Source of the DNA: Sipunculus nudus
Lineage: Eukaryota > Annelida > Sipuncula > Golfingiida > Sipunculidae
Direction: 5' to 3'
NCBI GenBank assembly: GCA_026874595.1
Contig: CM049306.1
Coordinates: 42,598,019 to 42,662,018, forward strand
Length of the DNA stretch: 64,000 nucleotides
This document shows positions 50,301 through 58,393 of the stretch, in pieces (within the stretch, counting starts at the first letter, position 1; the number at the start of each line of letters is the position of its first letter). The translations under genes and the position numbers were made by a program. The notes beneath the pieces were generated by a model. It saw nothing but the letters and a program-made list of their open reading frames with translations. It searched no databases and was not told where the DNA came from.

Positions 50301-53300
50301 AACCAGTGGAAAGGCACAAAGTAAACCTATGAACGCAAAGACCGTCAAAGAGAAGAATTCCGACCCTAAAGCGGAAGCAAAATCAGAGCTCTCACCGGAT
50401 GAAAAACTGAAGAAGGCCATTCTGTTAGACCATGATTTAAACGATGACGGTATTCCAGATTATCTCCAGAAAGATACAGACGGTGATGGTATCCCTGACT
50501 ACTTGGATGATGACGATGATGGAGATGGTATCCCTGACGACCAAGATGATGATGATGACGGGGATGGCTTGCCAGATTGGATTGAAAAAGAGATGATGGA
50601 CAAGGATACGGATGGTGACGGAATACCTGATTATCTGGATGATGATGACGATAACGACGGCATTCCTGATGAATTAGATGATGATGCCGATGGTGACGGC
50701 ATCCCAGATTGGCTCCTCGATGCATATAGGAAGAAAGACACAGATGGCGATGGCATCCCAGACTACCTCGACCCCGATGATGACAATGACGGCATTCCAG
50801 ATGTACCGGGATCTGATGATGCAAATGGAGACGGTGTTCCTGACTATCTGATGGACGCCTATAAGAAAATGGACACTGACCATGATGGAATCCCTGATGT
50901 TGCTGACGCCGATGATGATCAAGATGGAGTCCCAGATGACGCAGACAAAGATGATGATGGTAATTATATCCCCGACCAATTTGAAAAAGAGCTGCGTAAA
51001 GTTGATACCGATGGCGACACTGTCCCAGATTATGTGGATGATGACGACGATAATGACGGTATCCCTGATTCCGAGGACGATGACGACGATGGTGACGGAA
51101 TTCCGGACGTAGTCGAAGAAAGGATGAGGAGGAAAGATTCCGACGGTGACGGAATACCCGACTTCCTGGATAATGATGATGACAATGATGGCATTCCTGA
51201 TGACCAAGATGATGACGATGATGGTGACGGTATCCCAGATTGGATTGATCCTGAGCAAAGAGATCGAGATGGTGATGGAATCCCTGATTTCTATGATGAA
51301 GATGCAAATGGAGACGGCAAAACAGATGATAAAAAGGAACTTGATCATGACTTAGATGATGACGGTATTCCAGATTATCTCCAGAAAGACACCGATGGCG
51401 ATGGAATACCAGATTACTTAGATGACGATGACGACAATGATGGCATTCCAGATGAACAAGACCAAGATGATGATGGGGACGGAGTTCCCGACTGGGTTGA
51501 ACAAGATCTAATGGAAAAAGATAGTGATGGTGACGGTATTCCGGATTACTTGGATGACGATGATGATAATGATGGCATTCCCGATGAACTTGATGAGGAT
51601 GCTGACGGCGATGGAACACCTGACTGGTTGGTAGATGCTTACAAGAAGAAAGATACAGATGGTGATGGAATCCCTGATTATATGGACCCTGATGATGATA
51701 ATGATGGCGTACCTGATCCTCCTTCCTCTGATGATGCTGACGGGGATGGTGTTCCAGATTACCTTATGGAAGCCTATGTTAAAATAGACACGGATGGAGA
51801 TGGTGTTCCTGATGTTAAAGATGTTGATGATGATCAAGACGGTATCCCAGATGAGAAGGATAAAGATGGTGACGGCAATTACATACCTGACATGTTTGAT
51901 CACCAACTCAGGAAAGTAGATTCGGATGGGGACACAGTTCCAGATTTCGTAGATGATGACGATGATAATGATGGCATCCCAGATGAACTTGACGATGATG
52001 ACGATGGGGATGGCATTCCGGACGTTATTGAAGAACGAATGAGGAAGAAGGACTCGGATGGAGATGGAATCCCTGATTTCTTGGATAATGATGATGATAA
52101 TGACGGTATTCCAGACGATCAGGATGACGATGATGATGGAGACGGAATACCAGACTGGATCGATCCAGACAAGAGAGACATTGATGGTGATGGCATCCCC
52201 GATCATTATGATGATGATGACGATAATGATGGTATACCTGATCATTTAGATTCAGATGCAGATGGTGACGGTGTGCCAGATAATCCTTCTGAAAGAAAAG
52301 ATTCGGAAAAATCAGCGTTGGACCATGATTTAGATAACGATGGTATACCAGATTACTTACAAAAGGACACCGATGGTGATGGTATCCCCGATTACGAAGA
52401 TGATGATGATGACAATGACGGAATTCCTGATGATCAAGATCAGGATGATGACGGAGATGGAATACCAGACTGGGTCGAAGTTAAAATAATGGAAGAGGAC
52501 TCTGATGGTGACGGAATTCCAGACTATCTGGACGACGATGATGATGATGATGGCATACCAGATGAACTCGATGAGGATGCAAACGGCGATGGAACACCCG
52601 ACTGGTTGGTAGATGCCTACAAGAAGAAAGATACTGATGGTGATGGAATCCCTGACTATCTTGACCCTGATGATGATAATGATGGTGTACCCGATCCTCC
52701 TTCCTCTGAAGATGCTGACGGGGATGGAGTCCCAGACTACCTAATGGACGCCTATAAGAAGATGGACACCGACCATGATGGAATCCCTGATGTTACCGAC
52801 GCTGATGATGATCAGGATGGAGTTCCAGATGAAAAAGACAAGGATGGAGACGGCAATTACATTCCCGATCAGTTTGAGATAGACCTGAGAAAAGTAGACT
52901 CAGACGGCGATACAATCCCAGATTATGTAGATGATGACGATGATAACGATGGTATCCCAGATGAATTAGATGACGATGATGATGGTGATGGCATCCCCGA
53001 TGTTATTGAAGAACAGATGAGGAGAAAGGATTCTGATGGAGATGGAATCCCAGATTTTCTGGACAACGATGATGACAATGATGGTATTCCAGATGATCTT
53101 GATGAGGACGACGACGGGGACGGAATACCAGACTGGATAGATCCAGATAGCAAAGACACAGACGGAGACGGCATTCCAGACCATTATGATGACGACGATG
53201 ATGGTGATGGTATCCCAGATGATGAAGATGAAGACTCAGATGGTGATGGAGTGCTAGATGCTGCCACAGAGAAGCCTAATAACCCTCCAGCACCCACTCA

Positions 53301-54699
53301 GGCTCCACCTGCCAAAGAAAAAGAGCAAAAGACCTCACCACTCGACCACGACTTAGATAATGATGGCATACCGGATTATCTACAAAAGGACACTGATGGA
53401 GATGGTATCCCTGACTACGAAGATGATGATGATGACAATGATGGAATCCCCGATGATGAAGATCAAGATGATGACGGGGATGGAATACCAGATTGGGTTG
53501 AAAATCAGTTGATGGAGAAGGACTCCGATGGTGATGGCATTCCTGACTATCTGGACGACGATGATGATAATGACGGCATTCCTGACGAGTTTGACGATGA
53601 CGATGATGGTGATGGTATTCCTGACTGGCTTGTGGATTCTTACAAGAAGAGAGATTCCGATGGTGATGGAATCCCTGACTATCTTGACCCTGATGACGAC
53701 AACGATGGTATACCTGACCCTCCTTCATCCGATGATGCTGATGGTGATGGAGTCCCAGACTACCTGATGGAAGCCTACAGGAAATTGGATACTGACCATG
53801 ATGGAACCCCCGATGTCAACGATTTTGATGATGATAATGATGGATTGCCTGACAGTGCTGATCAGGATGATGATGGTAACTTCATCCCGGATGTTTATGA
53901 AGATGAACTGAGAAGGGTTGATACAGACGGTGATACCCTTCCAGATTACATAGACGATGATGATGACAACGATGGTATTCCTGATGATGAAGATGATGAC
54001 GACGATGGTGATGGTATCCCGGATGTAGTAGAAGAAGCTATGAGAAGAAAAGATACGGATGGGGATGGTATCCCTGATTTCCTGGACAACGATGACGACA
54101 ATGATGGCATCCCAGATGATCTAGATGATGATGATGACGGGGACGGAATCCCTGACTGGATTGATCCGGATGCACTTGATACTGATGGGGATGGCATCCC
54201 CGACAATATGGATGAGGACGCTGACGGTGATGGTGATATAGATGCTACGACCACTGAGGATACAGTCCCTGATTATATCGCGGACGACACAGAAAGTGAA
54301 AGTGTCCCTGATTCGATGTCGCGTGCTAAAAAGGAGACCGGTCACGTTGATGAGAGCGAAACGCCTACCAAGGGAACTATGGATGTGATAATGGACAAAG
54401 TTAAGAATATATTGTTTCCTACAAAGGAAGGCAAAGATGGTGATAGTGACGATGAAGAAATTGATATTATAGAATTAGTTAAATCTTTTATCTTTGGAAA
54501 GCAGGAGAGCCAAAAGGAGGCTGAGCCAACCCCCCAACCTTCCCAGCCCGAGGACAATCAAGTTAAACAAAACCCTAAAGCTTTTAAGAGGAAAACAGAG
54601 TCCGGTGATAATGTTAATGAAAGATCTCCTAAATCTACGGGTACATCTAAGAAATTTGCTCAAGACTCCAGTAGTAATAACAAGAAGGGTAGGCAATAA
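18297..54699 (+). CDS. Giant Asp-rich protein of thrombospondin type-3-like calcium-loop repeats (5 exons, 5' end missing)
   Basis: Exons 18297-19697, 32791-32868, 38036-38230, 44540-49435 and 50092-54699 encode 467+26+65+1632+1535 = 3,725 residues plus stop. Every internal boundary is phase 0. The protein is dominated by DxDxDGIPD loops ([32 protein letters not shown]), which match the D-x-D-x-D-G geometry of TSP3/EF-hand/dockerin calcium loops but lack the paired Cys of animal thrombospondins. Non-repeat parts are basic or low-complexity: an N-terminal Ala/Lys/Asn segment, an NPGH-repeat exon, N/P/S/E linkers, a Lys/Pro/Ala block and a C-terminal tail. The first exon's FASA-ADVPP resembles a signal-peptidase site, so secretion is likely. 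Massive Ca2+ or mineral binding (shell, mucus or other matrix) is inference. I recognise the repeat type, not the gene; its exact family would need a search. Confidence 0.85.
18948..18959 (+). other. Possible proprotein-convertase site RRKR
   Basis: Four basic residues, RRKR, followed by DSDGDG, fit the R-X-K/R-R rule for furin-like enzymes and interrupt an otherwise acidic stretch. Cleavage would separate the N-terminal ~220 residues. Processing is inference only. Confidence 0.35.
20922..20986. repeat. (TA)n microsatellite
   Basis: Uninterrupted TA dinucleotide run of about 64 bases. The minus-strand open frame rich in Tyr/Ile across it is an artefact. Confidence 0.95.
22610..23230 (+). mobile_element. 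Non-LTR retrotransposon fragment (reverse transcriptase C-terminal part), decayed
   Basis: Conceptual translation, with stops and frameshifts, shows the typical end of a CR1/Jockey-type reverse transcriptase: [20 protein letters not shown] near 22710-22780, then [22 protein letters not shown] with [12 protein letters not shown], and a tail [14 protein letters not shown] followed by [12 protein letters not shown]. It is not functional: internal stops and only the 3' part of ORF2 are present. Confidence 0.75.
23630..24400 (-). mobile_element. Non-LTR retrotransposon 3' fragment, minus strand
   Basis: The minus-strand open frame 24116-24325 reads [15 protein letters not shown]-like sequence ([20 protein letters not shown]), then [20 protein letters not shown] and [10 protein letters not shown], classic for the reverse-transcriptase thumb region. 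After a frame change the 3' end reads [17 protein letters not shown] and [15 protein letters not shown] near 23860-23960, followed by an A/T-rich 3' tail. It is 5'-truncated and frameshifted. Confidence 0.85.
24844..24967. repeat. Dispersed direct repeat, copy 1
   Basis: About 120 bp nearly identical to 27241-27363: ATCATAACAGTACCTAGAAC, CCGAAACGATTAATTATTTA and GGGAATTAAGTTTGACATGG occur in both, with small indels in an A-run. This is a low-divergence dispersed element of unknown class. Confidence 0.85.
25338..25625. mobile_element. MITE-like element with long terminal inverted repeats, copy 1
   Basis: The left end TAGGCCAAAAAA with GGTATGGTTCTCAGGCAC is mirrored at the right end by GTGCCTGAGAACCATACC and TTTTTTTGGCCTTA. 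The element is about 287 bp, non-coding, with an A/T-rich core containing TTTCGATAAAAATG. A second, more diverged copy lies at 43229-43500. This is a non-autonomous DNA transposon; the superfamily cannot be assigned from the sequence. Confidence 0.8.
25829..25878. repeat. Poly-C/poly-G rich repeat end
   Basis: GTGGATCCAGAGGGGGCAAT followed by long C runs, resembling the GGGGCGNATCCAGG-type ends seen at 31257, 31692 and, inverted, at 17028 and 42505. Confidence 0.5.
27241..27363. repeat. Dispersed direct repeat, copy 2
   Basis: Partner of 24844-24967. It is also flanked on both sides by a ~37-bp duplicated sequence beginning ACTTGCTTGTGCCATTTCAG (about 27189 and 27364), suggesting insertion with, or within, a local duplication. 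Confidence 0.8.
28500..28577 (-). repeat. tRNA-derived SINE head
   Basis: On the minus strand TGGTCTAGGCGG (A-box-like, 28572-28561) and GGTCGCGAGTTCGACC (B-box region, 28537-28522) lie at tRNA-like spacing. There is no plausible intact tRNA cloverleaf, so this is a SINE promoter relic rather than a tRNA gene. Confidence 0.6.
29131..29208. repeat. (TA)n microsatellite
   Basis: TA dinucleotide run with one AAATA interruption. Confidence 0.9.
30192..30258. repeat. (TA)n microsatellite
   Basis: TA run directly downstream of a C22-scale homopolymer at about 30102-30124. Confidence 0.9.
31065..31240. repeat. Dispersed repeat (CCAGGCCGTA family), copy 1
   Basis: Colinear with 60893-61050: CCAGGCCGTA-AGTGAATAA, TACGAAATATTATGC/AAAAATTACGC, TTTTCCTC, ATTGGT-TA-TTTTGTTTG, and GTTGGACAGGGGTA/GTGGACAGGGTAG in the same order. 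Confidence 0.6.
31257..31312. repeat. Poly-C-containing repeat end
   Basis: CAGGGGCGTATCCAGGGGG followed by a C14-scale run. A similar GGGGCGTAGCAAGGATTC lies at about 31692. Such ends are common on non-autonomous DNA transposons; I did not find a matching second terminus. Confidence 0.4.
32273..32365. repeat. (TA)n/(TG)n microsatellite
   Basis: A TA run passing into TGTGTG repeats. Confidence 0.9.
32791..32868 (+). CDS. Giant gene, 26-codon repeat exon
   Basis: Acceptor CTACTTTTTTTCCAG, donor GAT|GTGAGT; 78 nt, phase 0 at both ends. It encodes [14 protein letters not shown] then [12 protein letters not shown], two calcium loops. Too short for an ordinary open-frame scan, it is recognised by the repeat and by its perfect splice sites. 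Its symmetric phase means it can be skipped without a frameshift. Confidence 0.88.
32869..38035 (+). other. Intron of the giant gene with a satellite-like array
   Basis: The left part (32869-33830) and right part (35710-38035) show only AT-rich unique-looking DNA and short open frames without signatures. The middle holds the 137-bp tandem array. Confidence 0.7.
33840..35700. repeat. 137-bp tandem array, regular on the left and decaying to the right
   Basis: The anchor TGTACATTGT(C/T)TTG recurs at 33981, 34114, 34251, 34388, 34525 and (as TGTACGTTG) 34662: one step of 133, then four of exactly 137. Each unit also carries GCAGTAGCTACTCACGCCTG, GGTTTCGTCAAACCGCCCA and CGACATTAGCTGTCCA. From about 34,790 rightwards units are strongly diverged but keep GCCTG-ACATTGTCTTGTTTTGT and AGTAGCTACCCACA. 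The open frames across it are artefacts of the repeat. Confidence 0.9.
38036..38230 (+). CDS. Giant gene, NPGH-repeat exon (65 codons)
   Basis: Acceptor TCACCAG, donor GAG|GTAAAA; 195 nt, phase 0 at both ends. Encodes [20 protein letters not shown], then four tandem copies of a five-residue NPGHN-type unit ([20 protein letters not shown]), then [17 protein letters not shown]. It is a hydrophilic, probably flexible linker, and NPG motifs recur in the linkers of exon 4. There is no ATG in frame, so it is easy to miss. Confidence 0.85.
38114..38178 (+). repeat. 15-bp minisatellite coding for NPGHN
   Basis: Four tandem 15-bp units of the form CCTGGCCATAACAAC, differing at only a few positions, inside the coding exon. 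Confidence 0.85.
38850..39262 (+). repeat. ~155-bp tandem repeat array, left arm
   Basis: AGAGATTAAGGTGTCT recurs at 38965 and 39121 (156 bp apart), each followed by ACACCTATGTTTTC/TCACCTATATTTTC and ATGATGAAC-GTTTCAA. Units carry ATATGCAAATTAGCTGTCGC. About 2.7 diverged units; it is the reverse complement of 40908-41452. Confidence 0.85.
39535..39600 (-). repeat. tRNA-derived SINE head
   Basis: The minus strand contains GGGTTCGATTCCGGG (39552-39538 region), an exact match to the Pol III B-box consensus, preceded by GGACCGAACTGTTTCGCCAG. No intact tRNA fold is evident, so this is a SINE relic. Confidence 0.6.
40908..41452 (-). repeat. ~155-bp tandem repeat array, right arm (inverted)
   Basis: TCTCTAAG-type anchors occur near 41057, 41214 and 41368 plus a degenerate one near 40915. 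Each is preceded by CATGAAAACATAGGTG or similar and followed by AAGAGAGACAAGAGC and GCTAATTTGCATATTA. The arm is the reverse complement of the left arm, with about 1.6 kb of other sequence between them. Confidence 0.85.
43229..43500. mobile_element. MITE-like element, copy 2 (diverged)
   Basis: Same order of blocks as 25338-25625: AGGCCAAAATGG-TTGGTTCTCAGACACTTTTT, TTTCGATAAAGATT-CTTATGATCAGGGG, TTTTCTTGGAAGA, and GCGGGCGGTCAAG with GCGGTGCTTTAGAACGTAAC at the right end. Terminal repeats have decayed. Confidence 0.7.
44540..49435 (+). CDS. Giant gene, exon 4: seven supermodules of calcium loops with PDFIAIF pairs (1632 codons)
   Basis: Acceptor TTTTCTTTTCCAG, donor AAG|GTAAAT, phase 0 at both ends. 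The frame is open for 4,896 nt, starting upstream of any Met as [16 protein letters not shown]. It contains fourteen copies of the motif PDFIAIF. Each follows a poly-Asp stretch and is followed by R(K/A/R)[13 protein letters not shown] or [16 protein letters not shown]-type and K-type motifs alternate strictly (one R-type reads MTR), giving seven pairs starting near 44570, 45230, 45870, 46620, 47380, 48100 and 48840. Pairs are joined by Asn/Pro/Ser/Glu/Thr-rich linkers. Cys occurs only in the two [11 protein letters not shown] segments (pairs 1 and 7) and, beyond the splice donor, not in the protein. No catalytic domain is visible. The hydrophobic FIAIF may form a strand or assembly contact (inference). 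Confidence 0.92.
45893..46515 (+). repeat. Recent in-exon duplication, copy 1
   Basis: From about 45926 this segment is colinear without indels with the sequence 1,515 bp downstream (47441-48030). By eye only about five differences are seen, all third-position and synonymous (GAC/GAT, ATT/ATC, GGC/GGA, AAC/AAT). Confidence 0.9.
47408..48030 (+). repeat. Recent in-exon duplication, copy 2
   Basis: Partner of 45893-46515 at an offset of 1,515 bp (505 codons). The linkers on either side are not similar, so similarity stops at the supermodule boundary near FLDGH. Confidence 0.9.
49436..50091 (+). other. Short intron between the two giant exons
   Basis: 656 bp of AT-rich sequence with donor GTAAAT and acceptor TGCTATTGTAG. 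Nothing else is seen. Read-through would add about 16 codons ending at TAA near 49483. Confidence 0.85.
50092..50349 (+). other. Acid-free, Lys/Ala/Pro-rich basic segment
   Basis: 86 residues with 19 Lys and zero Asp/Glu, histone-H1-tail-like in composition ([15 protein letters not shown]), placed between two very acidic blocks. It could interact with the poly-Asp regions within or between chains (inference). Confidence 0.8.
50092..54699 (+). CDS. Giant gene, exon 5: Lys-rich block, four LDHDL modules and C-terminus (1535 codons)
   Basis: Opens with [20 protein letters not shown] and continues Lys/Ala/Pro-rich: the first 86 residues hold 19 Lys and no Asp or Glu. Four modules follow, starting with LDHDL at 50425, 51340, 52318 and 53341 (305, 326 and 341 codons apart). 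Within each module the order is fixed: [13 protein letters not shown]; loops ending [22 protein letters not shown]-type; [70 protein letters not shown]. Regular Trp, Tyr and basic spacer residues set these modules apart from exon 4. After about 54250 comes a non-repeat tail containing [12 protein letters not shown] and [14 protein letters not shown], ending [10 protein letters not shown] and TAA at 54697-54699, with an AATAAA overlapping the stop. Confidence 0.93.
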   Translation, partial: VAGAAKAKNPAKTNANSKATNKQAKQATPPVSKGKAAPKTAGKAPVKTPPPAKGKGNAASQSKPQPSVKGTSGKAQSKPMNAKTVKEKNSDPKAEAKSELSPDEKLKKAILLDHDLNDDGIPDYLQKDTDGDGIPDYLDDDDDGDGIPDDQDDDDDGDGLPDWIEKEMMDKDTDGDGIPDYLDDDDDNDGIPDELDDDADGDGIPDWLLDAYRKKDTDGDGIPDYLDPDDDNDGIPDVPGSDDANGDGVPDYLMDAYKKMDTDHDGIPDVADADDDQDGVPDDADKDDDGNYIPDQFEKELRKVDTDGDTVPDYVDDDDDNDGIPDSEDDDDDGDGIPDVVEERMRRKDSDGDGIPDFLDNDDDNDGIPDDQDDDDDGDGIPDWIDPEQRDRDGDGIPDFYDEDANGDGKTDDKKELDHDLDDDGIPDYLQKDTDGDGIPDYLDDDDDNDGIPDEQDQDDDGDGVPDWVEQDLMEKDSDGDGIPDYLDDDDDNDGIPDELDEDADGDGTPDWLVDAYKKKDTDGDGIPDYMDPDDDNDGVPDPPSSDDADGDGVPDYLMEAYVKIDTDGDGVPDVKDVDDDQDGIPDEKDKDGDGNYIPDMFDHQLRKVDSDGDTVPDFVDDDDDNDGIPDELDDDDDGDGIPDVIEERMRKKDSDGDGIPDFLDNDDDNDGIPDDQDDDDDGDGIPDWIDPDKRDIDGDGIPDHYDDDDDNDGIPDHLDSDADGDGVPDNPSERKDSEKSALDHDLDNDGIPDYLQKDTDGDGIPDYEDDDDDNDGIPDDQDQDDDGDGIPDWVEVKIMEEDSDGDGIPDYLDDDDDDDGIPDELDEDANGDGTPDWLVDAYKKKDTDGDGIPDYLDPDDDNDGVPDPPSSEDADGDGVPDYLMDAYKKMDTDHDGIPDVTDADDDQDGVPDEKDKDGDGNYIPDQFEIDLRKVDSDGDTIPDYVDDDDDNDGIPDELDDDDDGDGIPDVIEEQMRRKDSDGDGIPDFLDNDDDNDGIPDDLDEDDDGDGIPDWIDPDSKDTDGDGIPDHYDDDDDGDGIPDDEDEDSDGDGVLDAATEKPNNPPAPTQAPPAKEKEQKTSPLDHDLDNDGIPDYLQKDTDGDGIPDYEDDDDDNDGIPDDEDQDDDGDGIPDWVENQLMEKDSDGDGIPDYLDDDDDNDGIPDEFDDDDDGDGIPDWLVDSYKKRDSDGDGIPDYLDPDDDNDGIPDPPSSDDADGDGVPDYLMEAYRKLDTDHDGTPDVNDFDDDNDGLPDSADQDDDGNFIPDVYEDELRRVDTDGDTLPDYIDDDDDNDGIPDDEDDDDDGDGIPDVVEEAMRRKDTDGDGIPDFLDNDDDNDGIPDDLDDDDDGDGIPDWIDPDALDTDGDGIPDNMDEDADGDGDIDATTTEDTVPDYIADDTESESVPDSMSRAKKETGHVDESETPTKGTMDVIMDKVKNILFPTKEGKDGDSDDEEIDIIELVKSFIFGKQESQKEAEPTPQPSQPEDNQVKQNPKAFKRKTESGDNVNERSPKSTGTSKKFAQDSSSNNKKGRQ
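50425..54250 (+). repeat. Four tandem LDHDL modules
   Basis: Module starts 50425, 51340, 52318 and 53341. Modules 2-4 are slightly longer because of short variable linkers ([39 protein letters not shown]) and an extra loop. Order and spacer residues are conserved across all four, showing tandem duplication of a whole ~300-residue unit. Confidence 0.9.
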
Positions 54700-55864
54700 A
54701 GGGTATGTGATAATCCCAGTATTCATCCTGGATACGTATGACCGGACGTTCTGGTATCATCTACGGGCGCATTAACACCTTGTGTTGTCGCATAATCATG
54801 GAAACACCATGAATTTCCAGTTATACTTTGTATATAATCTTTATGTACATTTGGATGTAATAATTTGTTTTGTGGTAACTTTAAACTACGTAAATATGTT
54901 AACCTTTCGGAAATATTTCAAATCTGTTGAGATAAGTATGTTATGAATCATCTTTAAAACCAGCTGCACTGCCAAGGCCGCAGAATAAGATCTAAACTGA
55001 CGCTGAAAACCTCCACCAACCTGCCAAAACCTATGTGTATAGCCCAACCATGCTTCCCCCTCCTTAAGATGTACAAATATTTTGTGACGTTCATATTGTA
55101 AAAGCCTATGTGTCTAATCAATTTGTATATATGCAGAATGGCAAGTTTTATTTTCTCTGTTTTATTTTGGGATGCAATGCTTGATTCTAGATATAGGATA
55201 ATTCCTATAGTGTTAGATATAATAAGTAGAGCAGAAAACTGTGATAGATCATGATTTGTAGCGTATAGTAATATCAATCTGTAAATATGAACTGTGTCCT
55301 GGCTTGGAAACGTTTATTTTTATTGTTGGGAAGTTCGTAGCCTTTGTTCTACTTTGGGCACAGTAAATATTGCACATTCAACATGCATTCATCAGATCAT
55401 TTATATACTCAGATAAAGTGTCATATGTGGGAGGACGTAAATACTTTATACAAAAAGTATGTGTAAGCTATCTTGTTTCGAGAAATCAGTATTGGACCGT
55501 GTGTATTCCCAATGCTTTTCAAATATAACGCATACTCGAAGAAGTCGGACAATATGAACACAACACATTTAAGTAGGCAAGAATATCGTCAGGGCTATCA
55601 AGGCTATGGTACGAAAAATGAAGATTTGACTTTTTTCTTCTTATTTAGTGCCATTGGAGTCTTTCACGCAGTAAAGGACATTTATATGCAAGTTTTGTGT
55701 CTCTATAAGCAGGTGCAGTGTACATGTATGAGAGTGATGTGTGTTTGATGCAACTCAAAGCGGTGTCAGAACGTTGAATGTGGTAACGTTAACCGAGGCC
55801 CTAGGACCACAACTGTGTTTTCACCCCTCCCGCTAGAACAAATCTCGAAACAAATCTCTTCCTG

Positions 55865-56100
55865 ATAGGCACTGTTGGACGACCGGGACTACTTGGGCCA
55901 ACTGTCAAAGTTTAAAATAAAAAAGATTTTACATTTCAAGGAAACCTATTCTGTTTATATTTCACAGGCGTATGCTTACAAAATATTATTTTCCGCAAAG
56001 TCATGTTTATGTAACTTGCCTTGAAATATTTCTAATCCAACATATTTGAACGAACTGCATCTGCCACGTCAAAACATTTTTACCTACATTGCTGGTGCAT
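55865..56100. repeat. Dispersed repeat, copy 2
   Basis: Colinear partner of 15735-16010 on the same strand, with several indels. Confidence 0.6.
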
Positions 56101-56455
56101 GGAGAAGGCGCTTTGCATTGTGGGAGTCAGATTGTGACGCCCCTTAAATCTTAAACGATAGAGTTGTACTATTGTGAATCCGAGTCTGCGCAGTGTGCTA
56201 TATCTGATCATTTTGAAGCCATACAGGTGAGGGAGAAAACGGTAAATTTCCTACATTATAGGTCAAGTATGTCATGCAAGGAAAGAAACTTAATATGTAC
56301 TTCTTCGAGGCTCGGTCTCATATGTCTAACAAGATTTTCATTGTACAGGAAACTTCGTGTGAACGGTATGTTTATTTTTAATAGGGTAAACTGATTTAAG
56401 ACTAGAAGTTACTTTTTAGCAGAAAAAATGCCAAATAAGGGCAGACAATCGTTCT

Positions 56456-56461
56456 TTTATT
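56456..56461 (-). terminator. Poly(A) signal of the GHL10-domain gene
   Basis: AATAAA on the minus strand about 37 nt after the stop codon, giving a very short 3' UTR. Confidence 0.7.
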
Positions 56462-56497
56462 GAAATAAGGACCAAGAAGGACATTACCCAGGCGAAT

Positions 56498-57657
56498 TTA
56501 TTCTTCTGCCTGTAACCAAGGCATTGGTGGAATGGTGACTCGGTTGGAGTAGAGTACTGAAAAAACGTCGCGGATTCCTTTTAGGTTATCCCGGAAATAC
56601 TTGGCACTATACATGATGTTGCCCAGCGATAAGCGACTCTGTCCCGTGCGGGATATCTCCACCTGGTCCGTAATTTCAGTCACGGGCCAGTCGTTTGGGG
56701 ATGCCATCTTGTATACAGCGTTCCCGGCGTAAATATGTCGACCAACAGGGTTGTTGTTGAGCCACCAGTCTAGGAGAACGGGGTAGCTCTGTGCCGGGGG
56801 ATCTATGGCCCAGTAGAGTTGCGGGGCCATATAATCCACCCAGCCATTCTGCAACCAAAGCTTAGGGTCCGCATACAGGGCGCTGTATTGGTCAAGTCCA
56901 GCGATGGGAGGTGGCATGCCTTCAGGATGACCGGGTCTGTAGATACCGAATGGACTGATACCAAACTTGCAGCTTCTTCTGTCAGTTTTGATTTGGTTGT
57001 AGATCCTCTCCACCATTCTGTTCACGTTGTCTCTGCGCCAATCGGCCCTGGACATCGTACCGCCCCCGTCCAAGTAACGCTGGTACGTGGCGTCGTCCGG
57101 GAAGTCGACTCCTGACACCGGGTACGGGTAAAAATAATCATCGAAATGAATGGCATCCACGGCATACCGATTCATGATGTCTCGTATCACTTCTACCAAA
57201 CGGTCCTGAACTTCGGTGGCTCCTGGATCCATCCAGAGGGCCGTTCCGTAAGGGTACGCATACTGTGGAAACTGGTTGGCCATGTGGTTTGGAGCAAGGC
57301 CATCCCAGTTTGGTGAAAGATTCGCTCTGTACGGATTCAGCCAGGCATGGATTTCAATGCCGCGTTGGTGGGCCCTGTCAATGAAGTACTGGAGAGGATC
57401 GTAGTAGGGACTCGGAGCTACACCTTGCGTCCCTGTAAGATATCGGCTCCACGGTTCTATGTCTGACTGGTAGAAAGCGTCCCCTGCCGGCCGTAGCTGG
57501 AGAACCAAAGCGTTCATGTTCAGCTGCTCCATGATGTTTAGGTAGTTGTCGGCCTCCGCTTGCTGAGCTGCAGTGCTGAGAGAAGCTGAAGAAGGCCAGT
57601 CCACATTCCAGGCGGTGGCAATCCACATACCTCGGAACTCAGATGTAGGCTGTCCGC
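56498..57657 (-). CDS. GHL10 gene, last exon (catalytic-type barrel)
   Basis: Acceptor TTTGACACAG (minus). It completes a split Gly, then GQPTSEFRGMWIATAWNV. The first Met in the long open frame (57628) is internal to the domain and is not the start. Ends MPWLQAEE, stop TAA at 56500-56498. It carries the entire barrel with no internal interruption. Confidence 0.95.
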
Positions 57658-58354
57658 CTGTGTCAAATAACGTATATAGGTTTAAGTAATTGAATAAATT
57701 CGGGGAACCTGGATACCCGCAACATGCGAAGAAACAGAGTAAACGCTAACATTAAAAACCTTTGCCTGGAAAATAGATCGTATGAAATCAAATATTGTGT
57801 TCGTGACAGGGACGCTTAACGGTCCGGCGTAGAAATACTAATTTATTTAAATGACGAAGGAATTTCGTTGAATTTCATGTTTTGGAACCAAAACAAACTT
57901 TCTAAAAAAACACTTGCCTCTGATATTGAGAGCAAATAGTTGACACGCTTGTGTAATAGCAATTCCGTCCTCAAAGTTTCCGTCGGTTCTGATCACTGTT
58001 TCTATGAGTCTTAAAGGTTAAAAAAGTGATGTCTTATTAAGGGAACACACAGAAATTTCCATGTGACATTTATGTTATTACCGCTTGAGTTAAAGGCCTG
58101 TCAGAATCGATGATTAAAGTGGCGTAAAGTAGTATGTTCTGTTAGTAAGTTATCAAACATTGTTTTTATAAATGTGAGGCTTTTTAGCTGTGATTCCCTA
58201 ATTTATTATCGATCGAGATGTTTGCAAACCACCTTCTAGGGCTCTCTCGCGGTGGTAGGCAGCGTGGGGGGGGGGGGGAGCCCTCTTAACTACAGAGTTA
58301 ACACTCTTCCACAATATATATATATAGAAATTGGTTAAATATAACGATATATAC

Positions 58355-58393
<39 letters not shown>

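Larger units (their letters stand above)
54700..56497. other. 3' flank of the giant gene and tail-to-tail intergenic region
   Basis: AT-rich, no recognised gene. It includes a dispersed repeat copy at 55865-56100 (with an AATAAA at 55916-55921) and short unsupported open frames. No clear poly(A) signal for the giant gene was singled out. Confidence 0.6.

Noticed and set aside
50366-51619. 417-codon minus-strand His/Arg-rich open frame
   Set aside because: Another antisense shadow of the Asp repeat; the sense frame is continuous through the whole exon with proper splice sites.
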